Shown in pieces: positions 24,044 through 36,198 of a DNA stretch of 64,000 bases. How positions within the stretch are numbered: the first letter of the stretch is position 1; each line of letters begins with the position of its first letter. The notes under the pieces were generated by a model. It saw nothing but the letters and a program-made list of their open reading frames with translations. It was not told where the DNA came from and ran no database searches. Made by a program: the position numbers and the translations under genes. Origin of the DNA: Benincasa hispida (taxonomy: Eukaryota; Streptophyta; Magnoliopsida; Cucurbitales; Cucurbitaceae); the NCBI RefSeq assembly GCF_009727055.1, contig NC_052356.1:5449363-5513362 (forward strand), in the 5' to 3' direction.

Positions 24044-26800
24044 TGTCACACCCCGCCCCAGACTAACCTCTAAGCCTGAGAAAGGGCGTGACTACAGCAG
24101 TTATCAACCCTTTGGCTGACACTTACTGCCTAATAACTCTTGCGGAATAATTCTGATACCAAAATATAAACTATATACAGCGGAATGTCTTTAGGCCAAA
24201 ATTTATTAATTTAGAAACATAACATATTTAGAGTCATTACAACGCTAGATTCATAAGTCCCAAAACCTAAAAATCCTAGTCCCTATATGAACAACAATAA
24301 CATGTGTATAATATTAACAGTAACCACCTAAACCGATGGGTTACAAATCTCTTATTCCTTTAGTTGCAGAGCTATCTTCAGAGGATTTGAATCCTACCTG
24401 GGGGGGGAAGAAAAGATTTGAAAATGGGGTGAGCTTACGCCAATGAGTGACTTAATAAAGGTAATTGATTCTCATGCAAAATCTCAATAAAGAGTTCAAC
24501 TGAAATATAAGCTTCTACAGTACTTGTACTGCAGTATAAACATTCTCCAAGCATAAAACATATAAAGCTATTTTAAACATAAAACAGTAAACTATTTCTC
24601 AGTTGAGAATAACTCTTACTATGGATAAAATAATCCCAACACCAACTGCTAGTCAAGAAAGAGCCTTTTTACTTAATCTTTCACTTTAACTACCTACGTG
24701 CACGTGGCCATACTAAGTACTGTCATACCTTAGGTACTTCTGTTCAGATACCTTCTCAAACTTCCTTCAGTATCTGGTTGGTTTGGTACCTTCTCAAACG
24801 TTCTTCAATACCAATAGATACCTTCTCAAGTCCTTCGATATATAGTTGGGCGGATACTTTCTCAAATGTCATTCGGTATCGCGTTTTAAGTAAAACTAGT
24901 CATAAATGACTTTCTCTCTTTAAAGCACGTAAAGTATAACACATATAAAAATATGGCTTTAAAGGTACTAACGCATGCTGAGTATATTTAACACATATAA
25001 ATCGCTTTTCAACAATTTCTCACACATGCATGCCTTTAAAACATAACTTATGGTTTGCTTGGAATTCACTTTGTAAAACTAGCTGGCATGAGAATAATCT
25101 TCTTTAAAACATGCTTTCTATAACACATTGTAATCAAACATTTTAAGCAAATATTTTAGTCAAAACGTTTTAGCCACTCACCTTGATTGCTTAGGAGCTT
25201 TTCACTCTAGTAGCTCCCTTTTCTACCTCGGGCTCCATTTTCACCTCTAGAATCCAAATTCAACTTACAGCTTAGAATACTCATAGTTTATTTTGATATA
25301 ATTCCTTTTACAAACATGTTATAAAATATCTCAGGAAGCTTACCCTAAAATTTGAGCTCAAAACTCCTCGTGGTTTGGCCGAAATCACAGAATCTTCAAG
25401 ACTGGCCTAAACTGATCTAATAGCCTGACCCTTCTGTCTTCTTCTCAGTTTCCAGCCCGACCCCTTTGATATTTTCTTCTGGAAGCCCTATATTGAAAAC
25501 TAGACTTTCAGAGCTTTCAGGTGGCTTTGAAATCACTCTAAACGCACGAGTAAATTGGGAGAACTTCTCATCCCAAGTTGATGCGTCCTCTTCAGACTTC
25601 ACTGTCCAATGCATCCTCTGTGACTAACGCATGGATTTGGCTCCATCGCAAGGTTTGCTCAACTCTTCCACTCTTTTTACGGTATTTTTGAATTGTGATC
25701 TAAAAATGAAGTCTTTTAGCCCTATTTATTGGCGTCTAAACCTTCTCCAAAGTTGACACCACCTACTTGGCTGCATGGCCAAGTGTCTCCTTCTCACCCC
25801 ATTAACGCAATGTTGTGATCATCGCAAGCTAAGTGTCTTCCTCCCACGTTGCCAACGCATGAGCCTCTAATCTGATGCCACCACCTCAAATTCTTAAGGC
25901 TTAAGGCTTTCCTCCTAAGAAGACACATGGTTTTGATGATGTTCTCCTGATGATCTCATCCCTTGTATGCATCTACTTTTGGATGTTCAACACATAATCC
26001 ATACTCAATGCATAGCCTATCATCAATGCATAGTAAGCCAATTCACTATCATTACAATTCAACTTAGCCATCACAAGGAGCTAACCATCACCAACGCATA
26101 GGGTGACCATCCATCCTCGACGCATGGCTTACTAGGTAGCATTACATGGCTTGCTTAGCATAGGCGCATGGTGCTGGCCACCAACGCATAGGCGTGTTGC
26201 AGAGGCTAGCCGCTCGACGCATGGGCATGTAGTGTATGATGGCCATCGCTCACTCGCTCGGCCGTATGGGCGTGCTTAGCCACATGGGCTACGCGCTTGG
26301 TTGCATGGCAAGGCACCTCGACGCACGATATGGCTGCTCGGCAGGGCGCTCACTACATGAGCGTGGCCGCTCGACATGGTGCTCAATGCATGGCAGGGGC
26401 GTCTGGCCGAGGCTGCTTGACGCATTGCAAAGGCGCTGGCCGAGGCTACTCGATGCATTGCAATGGCGCTGGTCGAGGCTACTCGATGCATGGCTGGGCA
26501 TTTGGCCGAGGTTGCTCGACGCATGCCACCCTCCAGCCCTCCTGCCATCCCAATGCCTCACTTCCATTTTCCTTCCTTCACCAATGCATCTAACGCATCT
26601 AACGCATCCAACGCATCCATCATCGAACACACCCTTCCAATGCATCCCACACAAAATTCTATACTTAGCCAAATTTTCCCCAAGAGTTAAACTTCCAAAT
26701 TTTCTCTTTTCTTCAAATCTCCACTTCTTCCTCTACCATTCCACACTAGTTTCCACATCAACCTACTTATCACACTAGTCTTAGTAGGGAACATACTAAA
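24044..26800. mobile_element. Probable LTR-derived block beginning TGTCACACCCCGCCCC
   Basis: The block starts with a TGTCACACCCCGCCCC word typical of the end of many plant Ty3-type LTRs, and becomes rich in ACGCAT/ATGCAT words from about 25600. I did not find a partner LTR, a primer-binding site or a convincing target duplication, so the right limit is approximate. Open frames in 26236-26778 arise from a 33-bp tandem repeat and are not supported as a gene. Confidence 0.4.
26405..26536. repeat. Four 33-bp tandem repeats, GC-rich
   Basis: Four adjacent 33-base units each begin GGCCGAGG (one GGTCGAGG) and share a CTCGA(C/T)GCAT core. 33 is a multiple of 3, so open frames on both strands repeat every 11 residues (plus strand: WPRLLDALQRR and variants). 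The area is GC-rich within an AT-rich window. Confidence 0.9.
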
Positions 26801-27230
26801 GTAGAGAAATTAGGATTCGAGGTTCACATTATTCTTGTTTATCTTAGATAGAAATCAATAATAATCAATAAAACAATTTATTTCATAAATTTGAAGTTGA
26901 AGATGTGGAAACTCGTCATGTTGATGATAAAGATCAAAATGATGAAGAATAAAATAGAAGAATGACAATTAAAACAAGTGAGAGAAAAGTAAATATCTAT
27001 GAAGTTGTATTTGAACTTTCAATATTAGAAAATTTAAAAAGCACTGATTGACAATGATAGACAACGATACTTTTCTATCATTATCTATTGGTGATAGATA
27101 CTGATAGTATAATGTTTTGTCTTATTATCAAGATTTTTAAGTTATAGAAGTTTATTGCTTTCTATTACATACTTGCAGGAAATTGAAGTTGAGGAATTTG
27201 ATTTAGATGTTGACGATGAAGAAGAAAAGA

Positions 27231-27267
<37 letters not shown>

Positions 27268-28239
27268 TGAGACATAGGTAAATATCAAAATAAAACTTGG
27301 TTTGACACTTATAGATAGTGATAGTAATAGGCTACTATCACTATATATCAGTAAAAACAAGAAAATGATAGTGTTCTTCTTTTAACTTCAAAATATTTCT
27401 TGTAGCAATTTGAAGAAGCGTAAGTTGAGGAAGAGCAAGTTGAGGAAAGGCAAATTGAGGAAGAGCAAGATGGAGAAGATACCGATGATGAAGAGAATGA
27501 AGACATCAAGAGAAAAGAAAAAATAAAATAAAATAAACAAGTGAGAAGAAGGTAAATAGAAAACTAAGATATCTATCTTTTTATATCAAACTATTATATA
27601 TCATTAACATTTTTGCCATGAAGAAGGGGATGTATAAAAAGTTAAGACTGAAAGTGGTAGATGATAGACACTTTTAGAATGAGAGATCAAAGAGACAACG
27701 GAAATCAACCAAAAAGGCATTGGACAATGGGAATAAAATAAAGTCTCTCCAGAGAAGAAAACTGAAAGGAATGAGAAGAAGAAAGTCTCCCCGCAAAAGA
27801 AGACAACAACACAGTTAATGATAGAGAGTGCTCCAAGCTTTGACTTAACGTCGAATTATGTCTTTGTAAACGGTAGAAATTTTACTTTGTAAATTTTTCT
27901 TGTACTTGTTGACAATCAACTACCTTTGAATTTTATAAAATTAAAAGTATATGATATTTTGCGCTATATCTGATATCACTTGTTATTTCAGTTGATGCAT
28001 GGTTTCAATTTAGTCATTATTTTGTTGGGCCACGTATTTACATTTTGTTGATATGTCGTAATTTAGGCTTTTTCATACATGTTGTATCATTCATATCTTT
28101 AACTCTGCGATAAACCTCGATAGAAGTTTATCGGTGTCTATCAATGATAAACATAATTAGACTTCTATTTGCGTCAAAGAGGATCTTCATTGTTATAGTC
28201 TATAGTTGTTGCTTAAACAACTCTTCCACCATCTCTACT
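26801..28239. other. No supported gene; acidic exon-like fragments and GATAGA repeats
   Basis: GATAGA-type repeats lie at 27045-27120, 27300-27370 and 28105-28165, and a 33-base A tract at 27233-27265. Two Glu/Lys-rich stretches (27177-27232 and 27407-27540) follow acceptor-like words (TTGCAG, TTGTAG) and resemble exons of a decayed gene. There is no domain to identify it. Confidence 0.35.
27233..27265. repeat. 33-base poly(A) tract
   Basis: Uninterrupted A run right after an acidic exon-like stretch. Confidence 0.9.
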
Positions 28240-28830
28240 GTTCATGATCATCTTAGCCATATGATTGAGTGAAGCCTTTAGCTATGAGTCTTGCTTTGAA
28301 TCTTTCAACACTGCCATTGACTTGTATTTAACTGTAAAAATCCTTTTGCAGCCAAACAAGATACAATTTCCAGGGAGAATCCACGTTTCATTACTTTCAA
28401 GAGCTTTAATTTCCTCATGTACAACATTTTCCCACTCGAATCCTTCAGTGCATCTTGAAATTTGTGTAGAATTTGAATATTGTCTAATAGAGCTACAAGG
28501 ACTTTATAAGACGAATGCAATTTTTCCATAGAGATTCAGTAGATTTTCCACTTTATATTTGGTAAGTTCTCATGCATAGGCACAAATAACATTGCATTGA
28601 TAGGTCTTCTTTAGAAAGATATGGTTGTCTAAACTCAATATCATTAGAAGACGAAAACTGACCCGACATGATCATTGGCTTGGTACAAAAACATTCAATT
28701 TGTGCAGAGATTGTGTCAACTTTATTTACCTCGTCCACTTCGCCATCTTCCTCGTATTCCTCATTTTCCTCTTCATTGTATTCATAGTCTTCATCTTCAT
28801 CTTTATTTTAATTTTTTAACCTTCTTTGAT
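28240..28830 (-). pseudogene. Copia reverse-transcriptase fragment, decayed
   Basis: On the minus strand, text such as FQDALKDSS (28450 area), a shifted EEIKALE word and a GCKRIFTVKYKS-like word (28300-28350) matches the start of copia reverse transcriptase. At least two frameshifts break it. Upstream (28553-28760) is the less conserved integrase-RT linker. No LTRs were found around it, so it is an internal fossil. Confidence 0.65.
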
Positions 28831-29845
28831 ATGTTCTTTTAGACCATAAGAGGGTTTAGAAGAAGGACGTTATTGTACGGGTCAGTATATAGATTATCAT
28901 TGTTGAGTTTAGTGAAACTATATTATAACTTAAGAGGGATAAACTGAAAATGACTTGTTGGAGAACAATTATCACATGAGGGGTGATAAGTGGAAAGGAT
29001 GGTGTTTGGGAGGGGGGGAAGAGATATACATGACTACCTAATTCATTGCTACTATCATGCACGGGTTTAGGGATCGTTGATAAATAAAGAGAAAACGAGC
29101 ATGCACCATTGTTTAGAAAAGAAACTTAGCCCTCGTTCGATCAAATAAGTAGGAACTCTATATCTAAAGTTGTACAAACATCTTATTATAATGGCACACT
29201 AGTTGGGGTCAATACCACTTAGACATACAATTATGTTAAAAATTTCTCATACTTTATATCACGACTTAATTTTAACCGCGAGCAAACAAAGATGTGAGAT
29301 ATTTTACAAAAGAAATGGAGATTCAACCTAAAAATAGATCCTTCAAACCATCAAAAGTGAATCCATGCAAGAAAAATCAACTAGGTAAAACTTTTTTGCA
29401 ATAGTTGACCAAGTTAATACCTACGAGAAATCTTGGTTGGTCAAGTGACGTAAGTCAACCCTTATGGAAAAAATCTTAGTTGCCAAGTGTCAACTAAGAT
29501 TAGAAAAAATTGATTGATCAATACTTACGAAAAATCTTGGTTGCACTCGAAAGCATTGACCACAATTCTTCAGAATTAACCAATATATCTTGTACAAAAT
29601 ATTCCAAATCAAGTTCCAACTAAGAATTTTCCCTTAAAATTACAGTTGACCAATAAATTTATGATGAATCTTGGTTGGAACGGAATAACATAGGGAAACC
29701 CAAAAAATACCATAGAACACAACCAACTAAAGAGAGAAAAGAATAACAATAATAACAAGCATACATTGGCTTGTAAATTAAAGGGACTCACCATGATGAA
29801 AGAAAACAAGTAGTCTCTGAAATTGGGATCACTAATAAATTTTTG
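28831..29845. other. No gene; degenerate AATCTTGGTTG repeats
   Basis: Three imperfect copies of a unit containing TTGACCAA (or TTGATCAA), a TACGA word and AATCTTGGTTG occur at about 29405, 29510 and 29642. The rest is featureless AT-rich sequence. Confidence 0.5.
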
Positions 29846-30279
29846 GGTAAATATCAATTTATACCTTTAAATTTTGTGGATTGTAACCATCTAAGTTCTA
29901 AACTAAGAATTGTATAAATTTAAACGACTTTGGGGGTTATATCAATTTAAACCCTGAACTTTGAGAGTATTAATTTAAACCTTGGACTTTCATAAGTGTA
30001 TCGATTTAAACCATAGACTTTCTTATATAATTTAGCCTGAATATTCATAAGTATATTCAAATAAAACATAATAGAGGGTTTAAGTTAATAGAATTATAAA
30101 AGTTCAATATTTAAATTAATACACTTGCAAAAGTCAGGAGTTTAAATCGATACAATTATTAATTTGAGATTTAAATTGATACAATCTCCAAAATTCAAGA
30201 TTTGAATTGATACAATTATTAGTTTAGGATTTAAATTGATACAACACCAAAAATTTAAAGGTATAAATTGATATTTACC
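29846..30279. mobile_element. Foldback/MITE-like element, 434 bp, 30-bp perfect terminal inverted repeats
   Basis: The first 30 bases (29846-29875, beginning GGTAAATATCAATTTATACC) are the exact reverse complement of the last 30 (30250-30279). TTTTG flanks both sides (29841-29845 and 30280-30284). The interior is a longer imperfect inverted repeat built of TTTAAACC/GGTTTAAA words, so the whole unit folds back on itself. It has no coding capacity. A related unflanked fragment is at 11410-11560. Confidence 0.8.
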
Positions 30280-30473
30280 TTTTGTGAAAATAAAATGAAA
30301 AGTTGAAGTTTAAGATGTTGAAAGCTACATTTGGGTATGAAGTTGTAGGAAAATAAAATAGAAGAGGGCTAAATGAGCCCTTTCATTATATTATATATAT
30401 ATATATTTATTTATTTTACAAAAAATCTAAATGAAAAAATATACTTTGAATAAGGACAAGAAAAACTAGGATG

Positions 30474-30850
30474 TAGAGGTGGTAATTCAAACTGCAAAAA
30501 CCAAATCGTTTTTAAAAATCGAATCGAACTGAAAACTTAATGAAACCGAAAAATTGCGGTTTGATCTGGTTTGAAGAAATTTTGAAACCGAATTAATTCG
30601 GTTCGATTCGATTTCACTTTCGAAAACCAAATTTGAAACCGAACTGAACCATTTTTAACTAATATATATATAAAAAGTAAAACCGAATTTAAAACCGAAT
30701 CGAACCGAACCGTTTTTAATTAAAAAATAATATAACATGGATTTTTTTTTAAATGCTAAAACTGAATTTGAAACCGAATCAAACCATGATTCGGTTCGGT
30801 TCAAACTAAAAAATCGGTTTGGTAGTCGAACGGAACCGCTTCCACCCCTA
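30474..30850. mobile_element. hAT-type MITE, 377 bp
   Basis: The ends are TAGAGGTGG and CCACCCCTA, matching the usual TAGGGGTGG-type ends of plant hAT MITEs. It is flanked by 8 bp CTAGGATG (30466-30473) and CTAGGACG (30851-30858), one mismatch. The interior is dominated by alternating AACCGAA and TTCGGTT words in both orientations. It is non-coding. Confidence 0.85.
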
Positions 30851-30858
30851 CTAGGACG

Positions 30859-32143
30859 GTTTGGTAGGTGATTTGAATTATGTTTTATGTTTTTAGATAA
30901 TTAAGTTTAGCGGATACACGTTTGATAAATAGTCTTAATTCTGTTTCTGAAATTGTTTCAAAATTTTAGGATCCAAACAGGGTAAAATTTTGAAATTAAC
31001 ATTTTCATATTTTTTTTGAGTGTATTCAAATTTTGAATTTGAATTTTGAAATTATAGAATTATATTAGAAAAAATAAAAACATTAACAAATATGGTATTT
31101 AATCGGTAAACTCAATTATTTTTGTTAAATAAAAATATGTGTTAAATATATTATAAATTATATCATGTTACAAAACAATAATTATACAAAACTTTTTACA
31201 AAAAATGAGTTCATAAATTAATTAATAATATTTTATATTCAATTTAGTGTGTAGCTTTAATTTTTATAATTTATAAAATGGATTATTTTCAAATAAAAGA
31301 AAACGAGCTAACTTATTTATAAATATAACAAAATATCACTGTCTATCATTAATAGACTATAATAGACATCTATCAGTATTAGTGATAGATGTCTATCGTG
31401 GTCTATCATAATATCATTGATAAACATTAACATTTTGCTATACTTGAAAATACTTTCAACACTTTTACTATTTAAAACAATTACCCTTATAACAATGATT
31501 TAAATTAAAATTTAATTTCCAAATTTGCTACAAAACACATATTTAAAACCATGAAATACAATTTTTTCAATTGAATCCCTTGTTTTTAAATTTGTATTTT
31601 ATTGACTACCAAACACAACATTTATGGCATGTTTGGAACCTCATGATTTTGAGGGATTTCAATTAATAATGGATTTGAAATGAATTATATTGTTTGGTAC
31701 GACACGAAATTGAATGATTTTAAAATCTGAAGTGATTTGAAATCTCGTTCTATTTAAAAAACTTTCATAACTAAAATGCTCGATGATAGAATTTGAAAGT
31801 AAATTACTCAATTAATCTCATCAAATTCTAATTTTCAATCAACAGATCATAGTTAAAAGTTTATATTAACAAATTTTTAATTTTTTTTTCTTTTCTGATT
31901 ATCATTCAAACACAAAATTTTAAATACATTCATTTTAAATCTTTTCCATTTCGAACAAAGTAATTAATTTAAAATCATTAATCAAATTTCAAATTCCAAG
32001 GTTTAAAATCATTTCTTAAACTTTCTGGAATCCAGTCCAACTAAAAACCATTTTTTTTACTAAACAACCATTTGTGTTTTATTGATTGATCAGGGGAAAA
32101 GAAATTGTAAAGAAAAGGCGTTGGACAAGAAAGTGGGCAGGAA
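30859..32143. other. No gene; AT-rich, includes GATAGA-type repeat at 31330-31490
   Basis: The 31330-31490 copy has the best preserved GATAGA palindromes and the same tail as the copy at 3535-3632. Otherwise AT-rich sequence upstream of the FRS-like locus. Confidence 0.5.
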
Positions 32144-32238
32144 CTATAAATTGGCTCCCATCTCCTTCCTGCGTAAATTAGGGCTCTGCTCCTTTCACTT
32201 TCATATCTTCGTGGCGCCATCTATACCTTTAAATTCCG
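32144..32238 (+). promoter_or_regulatory. Putative promoter and 5' leader exon of the FRS11-like locus
   Basis: A TATA-like CTATAAATT at 32144-32152 precedes a less AT-rich leader-like stretch that ends in a good donor (GTAAGAG, exon end 32238), followed by a CT microsatellite. The first coding stretch starts about 1.1 kb downstream. This arrangement fits a leader intron, but it is inference: no transcript evidence is available here. Confidence 0.4.
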
Positions 32239-33318
32239 GTAAGAGCATTCTCTCTCTCTCTCCGTTTTTCTATCTACCATTTTCTGTATACCAGTTTGTT
32301 CCTACTCCCGATTCATGAACATGAAATCAAAGGAATCTGTGTGCCCCTTTGATTCTTTGAAAAATAGACACCTGACCCAGATTGCCAATTGTATATATTT
32401 TTGGGATGAAAAATAGACGTGTAGGCCTTCTTCCAGTGTGTTGTGCTTGACAATTTGTGCCCATTTGGTTATAATCTCTGCAGTCGAAGGGTTTATGTTA
32501 GATATTATAATTAAATTTACCCTTATCAACTAGCTCAATTGGTGATTTAAGAGTTTAGTTCATTGTGTCAATTCTGGCTGTTACCTGAATATAATGAGAT
32601 AACAGTGTTGCAAGGAAAAAACTTCGTTTTTATAAATTCATTACCAACTGTTTGTTCAGTATATTTGAGCTATGGGAGGGCATTTCACAGGCTGTTTGGT
32701 CACATTCTTGGTTCATCTTTTCAGTTTTTAGAAACAGAATCATTTAGAAGCAGTAACAGCTCTTTTTTCTCATATCTCATTTGTCAGAAACGCCCTTCTT
32801 TTTCTTGTTATTGCAGTATTTTATCCTCTTTTTTACTTATCAAATGCACAATAAATATCTAAAAATAAATAATCATAAAAATTTTGGGTATTTAATTTTA
32901 AAAAAAATAATTTTCATGAGTTCAAAGAACAAGAGACAAGAAGTGATCACCAAACCTCTTTCTATTTATCTTTTCGATAAAAAAGAAAGAGCAAAAGACA
33001 AGAAACAGTTACTAAAATTGGTTCTATTTTTCTTAAATAAAAAAAGTAAATGGAAACAAGAAATGAGAAGCATGATTCGAGAAGCAAGAAATGAGAATGT
33101 TACCAAAATGGACTCTTAATGACTTAGAATGTTTTATTGCTTCCTGAAAATGAAAGAGGAAGAATTGCTTCAGATTCTTAACATAAAAACAAAAAGTGCT
33201 CAATCTTTTGAACTTTTCATTTATGGATAAGTTTCGTCCCATTCTGATTCCCATTTGTTGATTTCTAAATGCTCAAGCCAGGGTCTTAAGTCGAACTTGA
33301 GAAGTTAAACGAGATATA
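32239..33318 (+). other. Likely leader intron of the FRS11-like locus; no gene seen
   Basis: AT-rich sequence between the donor at 32239 and the first FRS coding bases. Open frames here show no recognised domain. Confidence 0.4.
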
Positions 33319-35283
33319 ATGCCTGAAGACTGGACCGTTGTTGGTCGTATATGATGATCCCTCTGACCAACAGTCCTTGTCTTTAGATGAAACCGGCAGC
33401 ACGGAGGAGTCACCTGCTGAAACCAGGCTGTCCCTGGATTCAAATAATGATGCAACTCCATATATAGGGCAAAGGTTTCCTACTCATAACTCTGCTTATG
33501 AGTTTTATAGTGAATTTGCAAAGAGATGTGGCTTCCCAATCCGAAGACACCGAACAGAGGGAAAAGATGGGATTGGGAAAGGCCTTACAAGGCGCTATTT
33601 TGTTTGCCATCGTGCTGGGAACACACCTAATAAGACACCAACTGAAAATAAGCCTTAAAGGAATAGAAAATCCCTCGGTGTGGATGTCAAGCATATATGA
33701 GAATAAGCAAAACAATGGAACTAGGACCACCAGAGTGGCGTGTCATTGGTTTTGCAAACCACCATAATCATGAACTATAGAACCAAACCAAGTCCGTTTC
33801 CTTCCAGCATATTGAACAATTTCTGAGATAGACAAGGGCCGAATTCTTATGTATGCCAAATCAGGAATTTCTGTGCAGCAAATGACGAGGTTCATGAGCT
33901 AGAGAAAGGTGTGGAGCCAGGATATTTGCCATTCACTGAGAAGGATGTAAGAAATCTACTTCAAACATTTAGAAAATTAGATAATGAAGAAGAGAGCATT
34001 GACCTATTGCGAATGTGCAGAAACATTAAGGAAAAAGATCCGAATTTCAAATTCAAGTATGTGATCGCCAAACAACAGGTTAGAGAACATTGCCTGGTCA
34101 TGTGCCTCATCCATTCAAGCTTATGAGACATTTGGTGATGCAGTGGTCTTCGATACCACACATCGATTGACTGCATTTGACATGCTACTCGGGATATGGG
34201 TTGGAATTAATAACCATGGCATGCCTTGCTTCTTAAGTTGTGTACTTCTTCGGGAGGAGAATTTGAGATCATTTACATGGGCTTTGGAGGTACCAGAATT
34301 TTAATATTATTCCTTTGTCAATCAGTGTATCACACTGAGCATGTAACTTTTTCTGATAATTATAATATTACTTATCCTTGTCTTCAACTCTAGAAAATAA
34401 AAAGAAGTATTCTCAATGGTAACATAATCGGTAGAAGATTGCAAGTATTTGATTGTTTGATCTGAATTTGAATAGTTAGGCAAGAAAATGGATGCACAAC
34501 CCGTGACTTCAATGATGTATACAAAAGTCATCTTTATCAATTTTAATACTAGGCTTTAATTCTTGCATTATATCTTCTTAAATTAATTATAATTAGAAGT
34601 TTTGAGGAATCTGAAATTGTCAATGCATCTGCTTTCCTTCTTATCTTATGTTAGTCAACTTGCAAGCTCTCAGGTTTCATCTACTATTATGAAATAATGA
34701 AGTTTAGTATCCATGTCATTGCCATTTTTAATATCAAATTTCCTTCATTCATTATGGCTGAGGGGGTGGACATGACATCTATTTAAATAGTTCACCACTC
34801 TCAATTATTTTATTTGTTTGTTTCTTCTGTGCTACGAAAGGTAATTCATGGGGTTCATGAATGGGAAGGCTCCACAGACAATATTAACCGACCAGAATGT
34901 GTCTCAAAGATGCCATAGCGATGGAACTGTCAACTACTAAGCATGCACTTTGTATTTGGATGATTGTGGCGAAGTTTCCATCCTGGTGTAATGCTATTCT
35001 TGGAGAACGTTACAATGAGTGGAAAAGTGGATTCTGTCGATTATATAATCTGGAGTTAATTGAGGATTTTGAAATAGGGTGGAGGGACATGGTGAATTCC
35101 TTTGGTCTGCATACTAATAGGCACGTAGCCAACTTGTACAGTCTGCGTTCTCTTTGGGCATTGCCATTCTTGAGAAACCATTTCTTCGCTGGAATGGCAA
35201 CCATTGGCCAATCAAAAGCAATCAATGCTTTTATTCAGCGATTTTTGAGTGCACAGACTCGACTTGCTCAGTTTATTGAACAG
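33319..35283 (+). pseudogene. FRS11: FRS11-like (FAR1-related sequence) pseudogene, 5' part
   Basis: FRS proteins are transcription factors descended from Mutator transposases. Exons are 33319-34289 and 34841-35283. The first carries the FAR1 DNA-binding domain (YEFYSEFAKRCGFPIRRHRTEGKDG, seen at 33492-33570 with short gaps in conservation), then the transposase-like region (VVFDTTHRL near 34147, GIWVGINNHGMPCF). The second carries ILTDQN, KHALCIWM, GWRDMVNSFGLHTNRHV and AINAFIQRFLSAQTRL. Damage is extensive. The ATG at 33319 is one base out of frame with the body. A CAA-to-TAA-type stop follows ENKP (33656). Single-base deletions occur near 33671, 33775 and 33899, there is a shift near 34060-34080, and two bases are missing near 34897. 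The cysteines and histidines of the zinc finger survive as nucleotides but in broken frame. A donor (GTATGC) follows at 35284. Confidence 0.9.
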
Positions 35284-35899
35284 GTATGCTGATTTATCTC
35301 ACTGTTTCCATTGCGTTAGATATATCTGACCTACTGTGACAATATTTATCCAGTGCAGTTTTGGAATTCATAGCTGTTTGTTTGATAATTCATCTCTTTC
35401 ATTTCCTCTTTGTGATTAAAAATGTAGGGCCAAGTTAGCCTATATTGAGCAATGTCAGTGCAATGCAGGCAATCATCGTTGATGTTGGTTTTCAGTGCTA
35501 TTATTATTTTGATATCATAGGATTTGAAGATTGCTTTCATGTATTATGAACAAATATTGAGTCTATCCTTGGGTATTGTAGAATTACCAAGTTTCAAAAT
35601 AATATTTTGGAGTGCGATTCTTTCAAACATAAAAAATCCATAGGAGAAACGTTAAGTACAAATAATGAAGGCAACCCTACCGATATAAAATGAAACATAA
35701 TTACATAAACAACTGTATAATCATAGTCAAAGTTCTCTTTTGTTATATGTATACATATATATTCATAGTCAAAGTTCTCTTTTGTTATATGTAGACATAT
35801 ATATTCATTGAAAAGTGGGGCTATTCGGAACCTACTCCTTGGTTGGATTATGCTAATAACCCACCTCACTTACCTTCAAGGAAGGTTTCACGGTCCAAG
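35284..35899 (+). other. Start of the inflated FRS11-like intron; 42-bp tandem duplication
   Basis: No coding sequence. Two adjacent 42-bp copies (35721-35762 and 35763-35804) differ by one base, TATGTATACAT versus TATGTAGACAT. Confidence 0.7.
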
Positions 35900-36198
35900 A
35901 CCAGCTGTATGGGACAAAAGTTTAAGGATACAACTGCATAAAATAACCAAACCCAAAAAAAAGGGAGCCAAATTAAAGAAAAAGGTTTCATCATCATTAT
36001 TATTATTGATAAGAAATAAGGAGTATATTAGTAAGGTGAAGAAGAGACCACAAAAGAGCAACTTAGGGTGAGGTTGGGAAACCCCCACCTAGCAAGCTAA
36101 CGAATAAGGGTTTTCCAATTGTTTAGGATTAATAGAATGACTGTAGTTATAAAAGAATTTAGGATTGTTTGAAACCCACCAAAAGAAGCAGTATGTTT
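35900..36198 (-). pseudogene. LINE fragment, extreme 3' end
   Basis: On the minus strand the text NNWKTLIR (about 36100) and the preceding YNYS-like word continue the C-terminus of the LINE reverse-transcriptase protein found at 41728-42547. The copia element at 36199-41727 lies exactly between the two pieces. The left end of the LINE (poly-A side) could not be fixed. Confidence 0.6.

Noticed and set aside
26236..26778. 180-residue frame with 11-residue repeats as a candidate gene
   Set aside because: Lies in an LTR-like, ACGCAT-rich block; the repeat alone explains the openness, and the opposite strand is equally open. Kept as a repeat finding only.
33498..33767. Alternative-frame 89-residue ORF inside the FRS exon
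   Set aside because: Shadow frame of the frameshifted FRS coding sequence; only its last part is the true frame after the shifts.
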